This document shows positions 50,959 through 60,063 of a stretch of DNA of 64,000 bases, one piece after another. A program made the position numbers and the translations under genes. This DNA is from Streptomyces corynorhini (GTDB lineage: Bacteria > Actinomycetota > Actinomycetes > Streptomycetales > Streptomycetaceae): positions 21,756 to 85,755 of the forward strand of contig NZ_QQNA01000021.1 in NCBI RefSeq assembly GCF_003346515.1. The letters are read 5' to 3'. The notes beneath the pieces are model-generated. The model worked only from the letters and a program-made list of their open reading frames with translations. It searched no databases and was not told where the DNA came from. The stretch's first letter is position 1; each line of letters opens with the position of its first letter.

Positions 50959-52507
50959 TCCGGCCGGCGATGATCTCCGCCGCCGCCCGGCCGCACACCC
51001 GCGCGGCGCCGTACGTGGCGATGTGCGGCGCGCCCTTGGGCTCCGCCTCGTTGACGCCCATCTCCACGACGACCGTGCCGGGGCGCGCCGCGAGCAGGGC
51101 GTCCAGCGTCTCGGCGATCCAGGGGTGGCGGTGGGCGTCGCGCACGACGGCGACGACGGTACGGTCGCCCGCCGCCGCGAGCACCTCGGCGGCCGGTCCC
51201 GCCGCCGCCGTCCCCGCGCCCGTCCCCGCGCCCGCGTCCGCGTCCGCCGGTGCGCCGTAGGTGCCGGACCGGGTGCCGGGCAGCAGCCGGGCCAGCTCCG
51301 CCGCGAGGCCCCACGGGGTTTCGTCGCCGACGGCGATGTTGGCGACGGGGCTCAGGGCGGCGACGTACGGCGCCCGGGTGAGCGGCGCGGCCGTACCGGT
51401 CACGTGTACCGCGCGGCGGGCCGCGACGAGCCCGATCGGGGTACCGGGCGCGGTCCCCTCCCGCGCGTCCGCGCCCGGCCCCGAAGTCCCCCTGGCCCGG
51501 AGCGCCCAGTCGGCGAGTCCGCGCACCCGCGCGGCGGCGTCGGCCAGTCGCTCCTCGGACAGTTCGCCCGCCCGTACCGCCGTCACCAGGGCGTCGCGCA
51601 GCCGCAGTACGGTCTCCTCGTCCGCCAGGCCGCCGCCGACGCAGATGGCGTCGGCGCCCGCCGCGATCGCGAGGACGGAGCCGCGCTCGACTCCGTACGC
51701 CGAGGCGATGGCGGCCATCTCCATGCCGTCGGTGATGATCGGCCCCTGGAAGCCCAGCTCCTCGCGCAGCAGACCGCCGAGGATCCGCCGGCTGAGGGTC
51801 GCCGGGCGGTCGGGGTCGAGCGCGGGGAGCAGGATATGCGCGCTCATCACCGATTTGGAGCCCGCCGCGATCGCCGCGCGGAAGGGCAGCAGGTCACGGG
51901 CGTGCACGGTGTCCAGGTCCACGTCGATCCGGGGGATCGCGAGGTGCGAGTCCACGGCGGTGTCGCCGTGCCCGGGGAAGTGCTTCGTGCAGGCGGCGAC
52001 CCCGGCGCTCTGGAGCCCCTCGACATACGCGGCGGTGTGCCGGGCCACCAGCTCGGGCCGTACGCCGAACGAGCGCACCCCGATGACCGGATTGTCGCGG
52101 TTGGAGTTCACGTCGGCGGACGGCGCCCAGTTGAGGTTGACCCCGCACTCGGCGAGCCGGCGGCCCAGCTCGCGGGCGACGCTCCGGGTGAGTTCCGGGT
52201 CGTCGACGATGCCCAGGGCGTAGTTGCCCGGGAAGGAGGAGCCGTGGCGTACCTCCAGCCGGGTGACGTCGCCGCCCTCCTCGTCGATCGCCACGAGGAC
52301 GTCGTCGCGTTCGGCGCGCAGCCGCTCGGTGAGCGCGGCGAGCTGCTCGGGCGAGTCGACGTTGCGGCCGAACAGCCCGACGGAGGAGAGCCCCTCGCCG
52401 AGCCTGCGCAGCAGCCAGTCGGGCGCGGTGGTGCCGAGGAACCCGGGCTGGAGGACGGCGAGGGCGTCGCGGGTGAGCTGGTCGGTGGAGGATGCGAGCG
52501 TCGTCAT
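50954..52507 (-). CDS. family 3 glycoside hydrolase, beta-N-acetylhexosaminidase
   Basis: 517 residues, no signal peptide, so intracellular. NagZ-type motifs: VAIDEEGGDVTRLE, VNLNWAPSADVN, ACTKHFPGHGDTAVDSH (the catalytic His/Asp loop) and ITDGMEMAAIASAYG with the nucleophile Asp. A C-terminal domain of about 180 residues follows. It should release GlcNAc from chitobiose imported by DasABC. Lies 9 bp downstream of dasC on the same strand, so it is the operon's fourth gene. Confidence 0.93.
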   Translation of the reverse strand: MTTLASSTDQLTRDALAVLQPGFLGTTAPDWLLRRLGEGLSSVGLFGRNVDSPEQLAALTERLRAERDDVLVAIDEEGGDVTRLEVRHGSSFPGNYALGIVDDPELTRSVARELGRRLAECGVNLNWAPSADVNSNRDNPVIGVRSFGVRPELVARHTAAYVEGLQSAGVAACTKHFPGHGDTAVDSHLAIPRIDVDLDTVHARDLLPFRAAIAAGSKSVMSAHILLPALDPDRPATLSRRILGGLLREELGFQGPIITDGMEMAAIASAYGVERGSVLAIAAGADAICVGGGLADEETVLRLRDALVTAVRAGELSEERLADAAARVRGLADWALRARGTSGPGADAREGTAPGTPIGLVAARRAVHVTGTAAPLTRAPYVAALSPVANIAVGDETPWGLAAELARLLPGTRSGTYGAPADADAGAGTGAGTAAAGPAAEVLAAAGDRTVVAVVRDAHRHPWIAETLDALLAARPGTVVVEMGVNEAEPKGAPHIATYGAARVCGRAAAEIIAGRS

Positions 52508-52516
52508 CGGCTGTTC

Positions 52517-53374
52517 CTAACCCTTCACTGCGCCGGAGGTGAGGCCGGTCGCCATGTACTTCTGCACGAGGAGGAAGAAGGCCACCACCGGAATGGCGAT
52601 CAGGGTGGAGGCGGCCATCAGGGCTCCGTAGTCGACGCCGCGCGAGGTGGTGAAGTTCATCAGCCACACGTTCAGCGTGTATTTGTCGTTGTCCTGCAGG
52701 AGCACGTAGGCGAGCAGGTACTCGTTCCACGCCGTGATCAGCGAGAAGATCGCGGCGGCGGCCAGCCCCGGGGCGAGCAGCGGGAAGGTGACCCGCCAGA
52801 AGGCGCCCATCCGGCCGCAGCCGTCCACCATCGCGGACTCCTCCAGCTCCTGCGGGATGTTGATGACGAAGCCGCGGATCATCCAGGTCGCGAAGGGCAG
52901 CGTCGAGACCAGGTAGATGACGATGACGCCCCAGTACTCGTTCAGCCCGCCCAGGTCGTTGAGCTGGATGTAGATGGGGATGAGCATCGCGGTCGGCGGC
53001 AGCAGCTGCACGGTCAGCAGCACGATCATGAAGAACTTGCGGCCGCGGAAGCGGAACCGGCCGATGGCGAAGGCCGCGATGGTGGCCAGCAGCATGCCGC
53101 CGAGGACGGCGGTGCCGCAGATGATCAGGCTGGACTGGATGGCGGTGGAGAAGTTCGGCTGGTTCACGGCCCGCTGGAAGTTGTCGAGCGTGAACGAGGA
53201 GGGCCACAGGGTCTGGTCGTAGCTGCGGATCTCGACGTTGGGCCGCAGCGAGCTGATGAGCAGCCAGTAGACCGGGAAGGCCATGACGACGAACACGCCC
53301 AGGCCCAGGAGGTTGTAGACGAGCCGGTTCTTCTTGCGGTCCGGCCGGAGGGTCTGGGGGGTGGAGGCGCTCAT
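52517..53374 (-). CDS. dasC: chitobiose ABC transporter permease DasC
   Basis: 285 residues, six predicted membrane helices, MalG-type. The EAA loop is ELEESAMVDGCGRMGAFWRVTFPL. Works with DasB and the lipoprotein DasA to import N,N'-diacetylchitobiose, with a shared ATPase (MsiK, not in this window) expected to drive transport. Starts 4 bp inside the dasB end (ATGA). Confidence 0.94.
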   Translation of the reverse strand: MSASTPQTLRPDRKKNRLVYNLLGLGVFVVMAFPVYWLLISSLRPNVEIRSYDQTLWPSSFTLDNFQRAVNQPNFSTAIQSSLIICGTAVLGGMLLATIAAFAIGRFRFRGRKFFMIVLLTVQLLPPTAMLIPIYIQLNDLGGLNEYWGVIVIYLVSTLPFATWMIRGFVINIPQELEESAMVDGCGRMGAFWRVTFPLLAPGLAAAAIFSLITAWNEYLLAYVLLQDNDKYTLNVWLMNFTTSRGVDYGALMAASTLIAIPVVAFFLLVQKYMATGLTSGAVKG

Positions 53375-54378
53375 TCGACCTCTCCGATCTTGAGCAGCTG
53401 GCGCAGGTAGTACACGGCGACGCCGGACAGGAGCAGGACCGTGATGAGGGAGATGGCCGCACCCTGGCTGAACGAGTTGGACTCGAACGCCTTCTCGAAC
53501 GAGTAGATGCCGAGGAGCGAGTACTCGGGCTCCGGCTTGTTGCCCCGGATCAGGAAGACCTGGCCGAAGACGTTGAAGTCCCAGAGTACGGACAGGGTGC
53601 CCACCATCTGGAAGACCGGCTTGATGACCGGCCAGGTCACGTACCGGAAGATCCCGGTGACGCCCGCGCCGTCGAGCGCGGCGGCCTCCTCCAGCTCCTT
53701 GGGGACCTGGGTGAGCGCCGCGTAGAGGGTGACGGCGACGAAGGGGATGGCGCCCCAGACGACGACGGCGCCGATGATGACGAAGCCCTGCTTGGGGTCG
53801 AGGAACCAGTTGTGGCCCTGGGCGTCCACGCCGAGGTACTTGGTCAGCACCATGTTGAGGACGCCGTAGTCGGAGTCGGCGAACCAGCGGAAGATGGAGG
53901 TCGCCACCAGCAGCGGCATCGACCAGGCGGCGACGAGGGCGGCGGTGAGCAGCAGCCGTACCCAGGTGTCCATGCGCTGCATCAGCATGGAGATGCCGAG
54001 ACCGGCGGCCATGGTGACGGTCACGCAGATGACCATGAAGACGACGGTCCGCAGGACGACGGCCCAGAACTCGCCGTCACCGAGGATGTTGGTGAACTGC
54101 TCGAAGCCCACCCAGGGAGCGGCCTGTCCGCTCCACAGCTCCCGTCTGCCGACGTCCTGGAACGACATGAGGACGGTCTTCACGAGCGGCCAGACGAAGA
54201 CGGCGGCGATCGCGACGAACGCGGGGGCTATCAGCAGGTAGGGCAGGAGCGCACCGGCCTTGCGCCGCGCGCGCGGCGGCGGCTCGGACGGCCGGGGGGA
54301 CCGGGGGTCGCCGGCCCCTACGGGGACCGGTGCGGCGGCTGCCGGCGGGTCGGCTGCTTTCATCTCGGCGGCACTCAC
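53371..54378 (-). CDS. dasB: chitobiose ABC transporter permease DasB
   Basis: 335 residues. A cytosolic Pro/Ala-rich tail precedes six membrane helices; the MalF-like EAA loop is ELEEAAALDGAGVTGIFRYV. Overlaps dasC by 4 bp. A 118-bp gap separates it from dasA, so DasA may be made at higher level. Confidence 0.94.
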   Translation of the reverse strand: MSAAEMKAADPPAAAAPVPVGAGDPRSPRPSEPPPRARRKAGALLPYLLIAPAFVAIAAVFVWPLVKTVLMSFQDVGRRELWSGQAAPWVGFEQFTNILGDGEFWAVVLRTVVFMVICVTVTMAAGLGISMLMQRMDTWVRLLLTAALVAAWSMPLLVATSIFRWFADSDYGVLNMVLTKYLGVDAQGHNWFLDPKQGFVIIGAVVVWGAIPFVAVTLYAALTQVPKELEEAAALDGAGVTGIFRYVTWPVIKPVFQMVGTLSVLWDFNVFGQVFLIRGNKPEPEYSLLGIYSFEKAFESNSFSQGAAISLITVLLLSGVAVYYLRQLLKIGEVE

Positions 54379-54496
54379 GTGTGCTGGCCTTCCGTTCGGA
54401 CCTGGTACCGGAGGACGGGAGACGGCGGGGTCCGGGGCCCGGTACGGACCTCGGACCCCGCCCCCTCCCGCGGACGATCAACGGTGAGCCGTCGGC

Positions 54497-55795
54497 TCAG
54501 GACTCCTCGTTGATCATCTTGTCGATCTCCGCGTCGGCCGCCTTCGTGGCGTCGGCCACCGACTTGCCCTTGATGATGTCGAGCAGCATCACCTCAAGGG
54601 TTTCCTTCTTCTCGATGGCGGTCCAGCCCGGGGCGATCGGGGTGAACCACGCGTCGGGCACGGCGTTGGCGATGGGCGCCGTGTCCGGGTTGGACTTCAG
54701 CGGCTCCAGCTGCTTGGTGTTGTTCGGCAGGATGTTCTTGGAGGCGAGCACTTCCTGCGACTTGGCGCTGGTGAAGGCCGCGATCCACTCCTCGCCGAGG
54801 TCCTGGATCTTCGACTTGGAGATGGTGGCGAGGTCGGAGCCGCCGATGAAGGAGGGCAGGGCCTTGCCGTCGGGGCCGGGCATCCCGGCGGTGCCGATCT
54901 TGTCCTTCAGCTTCGGGTTGCCGTTCTGGGCCGGGTCGATGACGCTGCCGGACTCCCAGCCGTTGCCGTAGAGGAGGGCCGTCTTCTCGTTGGCCATGAC
55001 GTTGGCGTGGTCCGCCTCGTCCTTGGTCTTGTCGCCGTGGTTGTACTTCTTCACCAGGTCGACGAAGTGCTGGATGCCCTTCTGGGCCTCCGGGGTGGAG
55101 AGCGTGGACTTCCACTCCTTGGCGCCCTCGTCGTACTCGGCTATCCGCCCGCCGTACGCGGCGACGTACGACATGGCGGCGTACCAGTAGCGGCCCGGCA
55201 GGTAGAGCGGCGAGAACGCCTTGTCCTTGCCGTTCTTCGCCTGGATCTTGTCGAGCGCCTTGGTCAGGTCGGCCTCGGTGGCGGGCAGTTCGTCGGAGCC
55301 CGTTCCGGCCTTGAACATGTCCTTGTTGTAGATCGCCACGCGCGCGCCGGCGTAGTAGGGCACGCAGTACTGCTTGCCCTCGAAGGAGCAGGTGTCCTTC
55401 AGACCCTTGATCCAGGTGTCCGAGTTCTCGTACTTCTTCGGGTCGATCTCGCCGAGAGCGCCGTTGAGGATGTACGTCATGGTCTCGGTGTTGCCCAGCT
55501 CGACGACGTCCGGGAACTTGTCACCGGAGAGCGCCGCGTCCAGCTTCTTGGCCTTGTCCGCCCACTGCTGGTAGTTGACGTTGACCTTGACGTTCGGGTA
55601 CTTCTCCTTGAACTGCGCGTTGACGTCCTTGACCAGCTCCGGCCAGGTGCTCTGCGCGTCCGACATCAGCCAGACGGTCAGGGTCTCCGCGCGGTCCTTG
55701 GGGTCCTTGGACGCCGAGCTGTCGTCCGATCCACACGCCGCTACGCCGAACATCATGCCCGCGACGCCGACCGCCGCGATGAGCTTGCGCTTCAC
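54497..55795 (-). CDS. dasA: chitobiose-binding lipoprotein DasA
   Basis: 432 residues from GTG 55795 behind GAGGAGGATGG. The signal peptide ends at lipobox VAAC with Cys21. The mature SBP family 1 fold (LTVWLMSDAQSTWPELV, VVELGNTETMTYILNGAL) binds N,N'-diacetylchitobiose outside the membrane. Dre-like sites upstream predict DasR repression. An in-frame upstream start lacks a ribosome site. Confidence 0.95.
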   Translation of the reverse strand: MKRKLIAAVGVAGMMFGVAACGSDDSSASKDPKDRAETLTVWLMSDAQSTWPELVKDVNAQFKEKYPNVKVNVNYQQWADKAKKLDAALSGDKFPDVVELGNTETMTYILNGALGEIDPKKYENSDTWIKGLKDTCSFEGKQYCVPYYAGARVAIYNKDMFKAGTGSDELPATEADLTKALDKIQAKNGKDKAFSPLYLPGRYWYAAMSYVAAYGGRIAEYDEGAKEWKSTLSTPEAQKGIQHFVDLVKKYNHGDKTKDEADHANVMANEKTALLYGNGWESGSVIDPAQNGNPKLKDKIGTAGMPGPDGKALPSFIGGSDLATISKSKIQDLGEEWIAAFTSAKSQEVLASKNILPNNTKQLEPLKSNPDTAPIANAVPDAWFTPIAPGWTAIEKKETLEVMLLDIIKGKSVADATKAADAEIDKMINEES

Positions 55796-55922
55796 GCCAT
55801 CCTCCTCAAGGGATGCCTGCAACCCCCCTGCCCACCGCGAAGACCGCGAAGACTCAAGACAAGTACTGACACGTACGGCAAGAACCGCTGACAAGTACCG
55901 CTGGGGCCGGGACCTGGTCTTT

Positions 55923-55962
55923 AATGGTTTAGACCAGTACCGGGAGCTTGGCCTAGACCTTT
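55923..55962. promoter_or_regulatory. two dre-like DasR sites in the dasA-dasR intergenic region
   Basis: AATGGTTTAGACCAGT (55923-55938) matches the dre consensus at 13 of 16 positions. CTTGGCCTAGACCTTT (55947-55962) matches 11 of 16. A further TGGTCT half-site is at 55915-55920. Placement upstream of dasA fits DasR repression relieved by glucosamine-6-P. Confidence 0.8.
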
Positions 55963-56083
55963 AGGGGTGTCAAGGGTGTATAAGAAGGGCTGTCACGTCC
56001 GTTACCGGACCGACACATGAGTGAGGGCGACACCCCGTGGCCGGACCGTGTCACCATGTGAGCCGCGACAGACGGAGGAGCCG

Positions 56084-56884
56084 GTGACCGCAGCAGCGCA
56101 GGAGTCGGGAAGGCAGGGCATGGCCACGGACGGGGTCGGCAGCGAGACCGAGGGCGGCACGCCCACCCGTACCGCGCGCGTACCCAAGTACTACCGGCTG
56201 AAGCGGCACTTGCTGGACATCACCGACACCCTGCCGCCCGGCACCCCCGTACCCCCCGAGCGCACCCTCGCCGCCGAGTTCGACACCTCCCGCACCACCG
56301 TGCGCCAGGCCCTCCAGGAGCTGGTGGTCGAAGGACGGCTGGAGCGCATCCAGGGCAAGGGCACCTTCGTGGCGAAGCCCAAGGTGTCCCAGGCCCTCCA
56401 ACTCACCTCGTACACCGAGGACATGCGGGCCCAGGGCCTGGAACCGGCCTCGCAGCTGCTGGAGATCGGCTACGTCACCGCCGACGACACCCTCGCGGGA
56501 CTGCTCGACATCACCGCCGGCGGACGCGTGCTGCGCATCGAGCGGCTGCGGCTGGCCAGCGGCGAGCCGATGGCCATCGAGACCACGCACCTGTCCGCGA
56601 AGAAGTTCCCCGCGCTGCGCCGCTCGCTGGTCAAGTACACCTCCCTCTATACGGCGTTGGCCGAGGTGTACGACATCCATCTGGCCGAGGCCGAGGAGAC
56701 CATCGAGACCTCGCTGGCCACCCCGCGCGAGGCGGGACTGCTCGGTACGGACGTCGGCCTGCCCATGCTGATGCTCTCGCGCCACTCGCTGGACGCGCAG
56801 GGCGAACCGGTGGAGTGGGTACGGTCCGTCTACCGCGGCGACCGCTACAAGTTCGTGGCCCGGCTCAGGCGCCCGGCGCACTGA
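56084..56884 (+). CDS. dasR: GntR/HutC-family master regulator DasR
   Basis: 266 residues from GTG 56084 with GGAGGAG upstream. The winged HTH ([43 protein letters not shown] core) and the UTRA effector domain ([36 protein letters not shown]) match S. coelicolor DasR closely from memory; only the first 35 residues differ. It represses chitin/GlcNAc uptake and many other genes, and glucosamine-6-P or GlcNAc-6-P releases it. Confidence 0.96.
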   Translation: MTAAAQESGRQGMATDGVGSETEGGTPTRTARVPKYYRLKRHLLDITDTLPPGTPVPPERTLAAEFDTSRTTVRQALQELVVEGRLERIQGKGTFVAKPKVSQALQLTSYTEDMRAQGLEPASQLLEIGYVTADDTLAGLLDITAGGRVLRIERLRLASGEPMAIETTHLSAKKFPALRRSLVKYTSLYTALAEVYDIHLAEAEETIETSLATPREAGLLGTDVGLPMLMLSRHSLDAQGEPVEWVRSVYRGDRYKFVARLRRPAH

Positions 56885-57035
56885 CCAACTCGCGCCGACT
56901 CGGCGAAACCGTCACCAACTCCGCGCCGAATCCACACTTTCCGTACCGATCTCCGGACGGGGGGTGACGGCGGCCGATCCCCTGGCTTAGTTTTCCTGCG
57001 TGTTCAGCAGGTGACCAGTGAGGGGACCACGCGCC

Positions 57036-59267
57036 ATGCCAGAGCCCGCACCGACCGACGCGTCCGACGCCGTGCCCGAAGCCGCCCCCGGAGCCGCACC
57101 GGGCAAGGCCCCGAAGCTCACTCCCAGATCGATCGCCGTCTGGGCGCTGGTCGCCCTGGTGGGCGCGGCGGGCTGGGGGGTGCTCGCCCTCTCCCGCGGC
57201 GAGGAGGTGTCGGCCGCGTGGATGCTGGCCGCGGCCCTCGGTTCGTATGCGATCGCCTACCGCTTCTACTCCCGCTTCATCGCCAACCGGGTGCTCAAGG
57301 TCGACAAGACCCGCGCCACCCCGGCCGAACGGCTCGACAACGGTGTCGACTTCCACCCCACCGACCGGCGCGTGCTCTTCGGCCACCACTTCGCCGCGAT
57401 CGCGGGCGCCGGTCCGCTGGTCGGCCCGGTCCTCGCCGCGCAGATGGGGTATCTGCCCGGCACCATCTGGATCGTGGCGGGCGTGATCTTCGCGGGCGCC
57501 GTCCAGGACATGGTGACGCTGTTCTTCTCCACCCGCCGCGACGGCCGCTCGCTCGGCCAGATCGCCCGGGACGAGATCGGCCCCTTCGGCGGCGCCGCCG
57601 CGCTCGTCGCCGTCTTCATGATCATGATCATTCTGCTGGCCGTACTGGCACTGGTCATCGTCAACGCCCTCGCCCACTCGCCGTGGGGCGTCTTCTCCAT
57701 CGCCATGACCATCCCGATCGCCCTGTTCATGGGGGTGTATCTGCGGGTGCTGCGGCCCGGCCGGGTCACCGAGGTCTCGGTCATCGGCGTGGCGCTGCTG
57801 CTGCTCGCCATCGTCTCGGGCGGCTGGGTCGCGGAGTCCTCGCTCGCCGACACGTTCACGCTGGAAGCGAGCACGCTGGTCATCTGGATGATCGCGTACG
57901 GCTTCCTCGCCTCCGTGCTCCCGGTGTGGATGCTGCTGGCGCCACGCGACTACCTGTCGACGTTCATGAAGGTCGGCACGATCGTGCTGCTCGCGCTCGG
58001 CGTGGTCATCGCGCTGCCGACGCTGAAGATGGACGCGGTCACCGAGTTCGCGAGCCGCGGGGACGGTCCGGTCTTCGCCGGATCGATGTTCCCGTTCGTC
58101 TTCATCACCATCGCGTGCGGCGCGCTCTCCGGGTTCCACTCCCTGATCTCCTCGGGCACCACCCCGAAGATGGTCCAGAAGGAGACCCAGATCCGGATGA
58201 TCGGCTACGGCGCGATGCTCACCGAGTCGTTCGTCGCGATCATGGCGATGATCACGGCCTGCGTCATCGACCCTGGCCTGTACTTCGCCGTCAACTCCCC
58301 GGCCGGGGTCATCGGCGGTACGGTCGAATCGGCGTCGCAGGCGGTCGCCAACCTCGGCTTCACCATCTCGCCCGACCAGCTCGCCCAGGCGGCCAAGGAC
58401 GTCGAGGAGACCAGCCTGCTGTCGCGGACCGGCGGCGCGCCGACCTTCGCCCTCGGCATGTCGGAGATCTTCTCGTCCGTCCTCGGCGGCACCGCGCTGA
58501 AGGCGTTCTGGTACCACTTCGCCATCATGTTCGAGGCGCTGTTCATCCTGACGACGGTGGACGCGGGCACCCGCGTCGGGCGCTTCATGCTCCAGGACAT
58601 GCTCGGCAACGTGTACAAGCCGATGCGCCAGGTCAGCTGGAAGCCGGGCGTCTGGTTCGCCAGCGCGGTGGTGGTCGGCGGCTGGGGCTACTTCCTGTGG
58701 GTCGGTGTCCACGACCCGCTGGGCGGCATCAACCAGCTCTTCCCGCTGTTCGGGATCGCCAACCAGCTGCTCGCCGCCGTGGCCCTCGCCGTCTGTACGA
58801 CGCTGCTGATCAAGTCCGGCCGGCTGAAGTGGGCCTGGGTGACCGCCGTACCGCTCGCCTGGGACGCCGCCGTGACCCTCACCGCGAGCTGGCAGAAGAT
58901 CTTCTCCGGCGATCCGAAGGTGGGATTCTTCACCCAGCGCGACGTGTACCAGTCGGCCATCGACCGGGGCGAGGTGCTGCCGCCCGCCAAGACGATGGAC
59001 GACATGCACACGGTCGTGACCAACTCCACCGTGGACGGGGTCCTGTCGGCCCTCTTCGCGCTGCTGATCCTCGTGGTCATCGCCGACGCCGCGCGGGTCT
59101 GCGTCAGGGCGATCCGCGCCCCGGAGAGCGTCGCGCTGTCGGAGGCACCGTACGTCAGGTCCCGGATCACCGCCCCTGCGGGGATGTTCCCGACCCCGGA
59201 GGAGAAGGCGGAACTGGCCGCCGCCGAGGCGAAGGTGACGGCGGGCGCGGGGAGCGGCGCGTCATGA
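57036..59267 (+). CDS. cstA: CstA-family transporter (carbon starvation / pyruvate or peptide uptake)
   Basis: 743 residues from ATG 57036; GTG 57018 is an alternative start. About 16-18 membrane helices with conserved CstA motifs: NGVDFHPTDRRVLFGHHFAAIAGAGPLVGPVLAAQMGYLPG near residues 105-145, and GGINQLFPLFGIANQLLA. Relatives BtsT and CstA import pyruvate or peptides. The ATGA overlap with a YbdD-like gene matches the usual cstA-ybdD pairing. Located just after dasR on the same strand. Confidence 0.93.
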   Translation: MPEPAPTDASDAVPEAAPGAAPGKAPKLTPRSIAVWALVALVGAAGWGVLALSRGEEVSAAWMLAAALGSYAIAYRFYSRFIANRVLKVDKTRATPAERLDNGVDFHPTDRRVLFGHHFAAIAGAGPLVGPVLAAQMGYLPGTIWIVAGVIFAGAVQDMVTLFFSTRRDGRSLGQIARDEIGPFGGAAALVAVFMIMIILLAVLALVIVNALAHSPWGVFSIAMTIPIALFMGVYLRVLRPGRVTEVSVIGVALLLLAIVSGGWVAESSLADTFTLEASTLVIWMIAYGFLASVLPVWMLLAPRDYLSTFMKVGTIVLLALGVVIALPTLKMDAVTEFASRGDGPVFAGSMFPFVFITIACGALSGFHSLISSGTTPKMVQKETQIRMIGYGAMLTESFVAIMAMITACVIDPGLYFAVNSPAGVIGGTVESASQAVANLGFTISPDQLAQAAKDVEETSLLSRTGGAPTFALGMSEIFSSVLGGTALKAFWYHFAIMFEALFILTTVDAGTRVGRFMLQDMLGNVYKPMRQVSWKPGVWFASAVVVGGWGYFLWVGVHDPLGGINQLFPLFGIANQLLAAVALAVCTTLLIKSGRLKWAWVTAVPLAWDAAVTLTASWQKIFSGDPKVGFFTQRDVYQSAIDRGEVLPPAKTMDDMHTVVTNSTVDGVLSALFALLILVVIADAARVCVRAIRAPESVALSEAPYVRSRITAPAGMFPTPEEKAELAAAEAKVTAGAGSGAS

Positions 59268-59596
59268 CCGCGCCCGTGGACCCGTCCGTGACGGCATCGG
59301 CCTCCGTGGACCCGTCCGCGTCCGTGGACCCGTCGGTGACCGCATCGGCCTCCATGGACCCGTCCGCGTCCGTGACCGCGTCCGTGACCGCGTCCGTGAC
59401 CGCCAGGGCGCGGCACATCGCCGGGCGGATCCGCTGGTACGTGCGGGAGCTGACCGGCGAGTCGGCGTACGACTGGTACGTCGCCCACACGGCCGCCCAC
59501 GACCCGGAGGCCCGGATCATGACCCGCCGCGCCTTCGAACGCAGCCGCACGGACGCCCGCGAGGCCGACCCGCGCGAGGGCTTCCGCTGCTGCTGA
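59264..59596 (+). CDS. YbdD/YjiX-like small protein with a repeat-expanded N-terminus
   Basis: 110 residues. The C-terminal 60 (RHIAGRIRWYVRELTGESAY, YVAHTAAHDPEARIMTRRAF, CC end) are the YbdD core, normally about 65 residues in all. The N-terminal 45 residues are a DPSVTASASV-type repeat from an expanded DNA repeat. YbdD is thought to aid the CstA transporter. Overlaps cstA by 4 bp (ATGA). Confidence 0.88.
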   Translation: MTAPVDPSVTASASVDPSASVDPSVTASASMDPSASVTASVTASVTARARHIAGRIRWYVRELTGESAYDWYVAHTAAHDPEARIMTRRAFERSRTDAREADPREGFRCC

Positions 59597-59739
59597 ACCG
59601 CCGCGCCACGGCGGCGTACGGCGCCGCCACGACCACGGGCCGCCGGGCCTCCCCACGGGGGCCCGGCGGCCCGTCCGCTGTCCCGGCGGCCGTACCGGCA
59701 CCGGCATCGGCGCCCCTACCGCAGGCGACCCACGACACA

Positions 59740-59777
59740 ACATCTGGGGGGTGGCGCACCGCGCGCCCCCCAGATGT
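59740..59777. terminator. 12-bp hairpin at the cstA operon end, overlapping a possible NrdR box pair
   Basis: ACATCTGGGGGG (59740-59751) pairs perfectly with CCCCCCAGATGT (59766-59777) around a 14-base loop. It ends just before the nrd riboswitch. The two AT-containing arms are spaced as NrdR boxes would be. Confidence 0.7.
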
Positions 59778-59782
59778 ATGCT
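59777..59782 (+). promoter_or_regulatory. possible nrdAB -10 element
   Basis: TATGCT at 59777-59782 sits immediately upstream of the riboswitch aptamer. No clear -35 is visible because the hairpin occupies that region. Position only; not confirmed. Confidence 0.4.
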
Positions 59783-59895
59783 CGACCTCGCTGTCGACGC
59801 AGGGGAATCCGGTGCGAATCCGGAACTGTCCCGCAACGGTATGCGTTGGCGTGATATGTCACGCCCGCGTAAGTCCGGGTACCTGCCGACGGTAC
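59783..59895 (+). promoter_or_regulatory. cobalamin (B12) riboswitch
   Basis: Conserved aptamer segments are present in order: GGGGAATCCGGTGCGAATCC (59802-59821), then GGAACTGTCCCGCAACGGT, and the B12-box-like AAGTCCGGGTACCTGCCGAC (59871-59890). The outer GCAGG/CCTGC pairing closes the fold. It precedes nrdA by 169 bp. In S. coelicolor a B12 riboswitch silences the class I reductase when cobalamin is available so that the B12-dependent class II enzyme takes over. Confidence 0.93.
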
Positions 59896-60063
59896 GTCCG
59901 GCTCGCCCCGATCCGGACGTCCAGACGTCCGGGCCTCGCGGTTGGGCCGGGTGGGCGCGGTACGCAGGCGGTGCTGCCCGGAAACGGGCCGCGGACCCCC
60001 GCGTACGGCCTCCCCCGTTCTCCCCTTCCGCCGGTCCAGAGCCGAGCGAGGGAGAGCATCACC
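59896..60063 (+). promoter_or_regulatory. nrdAB leader (riboswitch expression platform)
   Basis: This leader has several possible stems, e.g. GTCCGG (59896-59901) with TCCGGAC (59911-59917) and GGACGTCC/GACGTCCG around 59915-59931, ahead of the GAGGGAGAG ribosome site of nrdA. It must hold the terminator or ribosome-site-masking switch; I cannot decide which by eye. Confidence 0.55.

Noticed and set aside
51023..53410. A 795-codon plus-strand frame across GH3 and dasC
   Set aside because: Antisense shadow of two clearly identified genes.
56865..59009. A 714-codon minus-strand frame across cstA
   Set aside because: Antisense shadow; Asp/His/Glu-rich product without domains.
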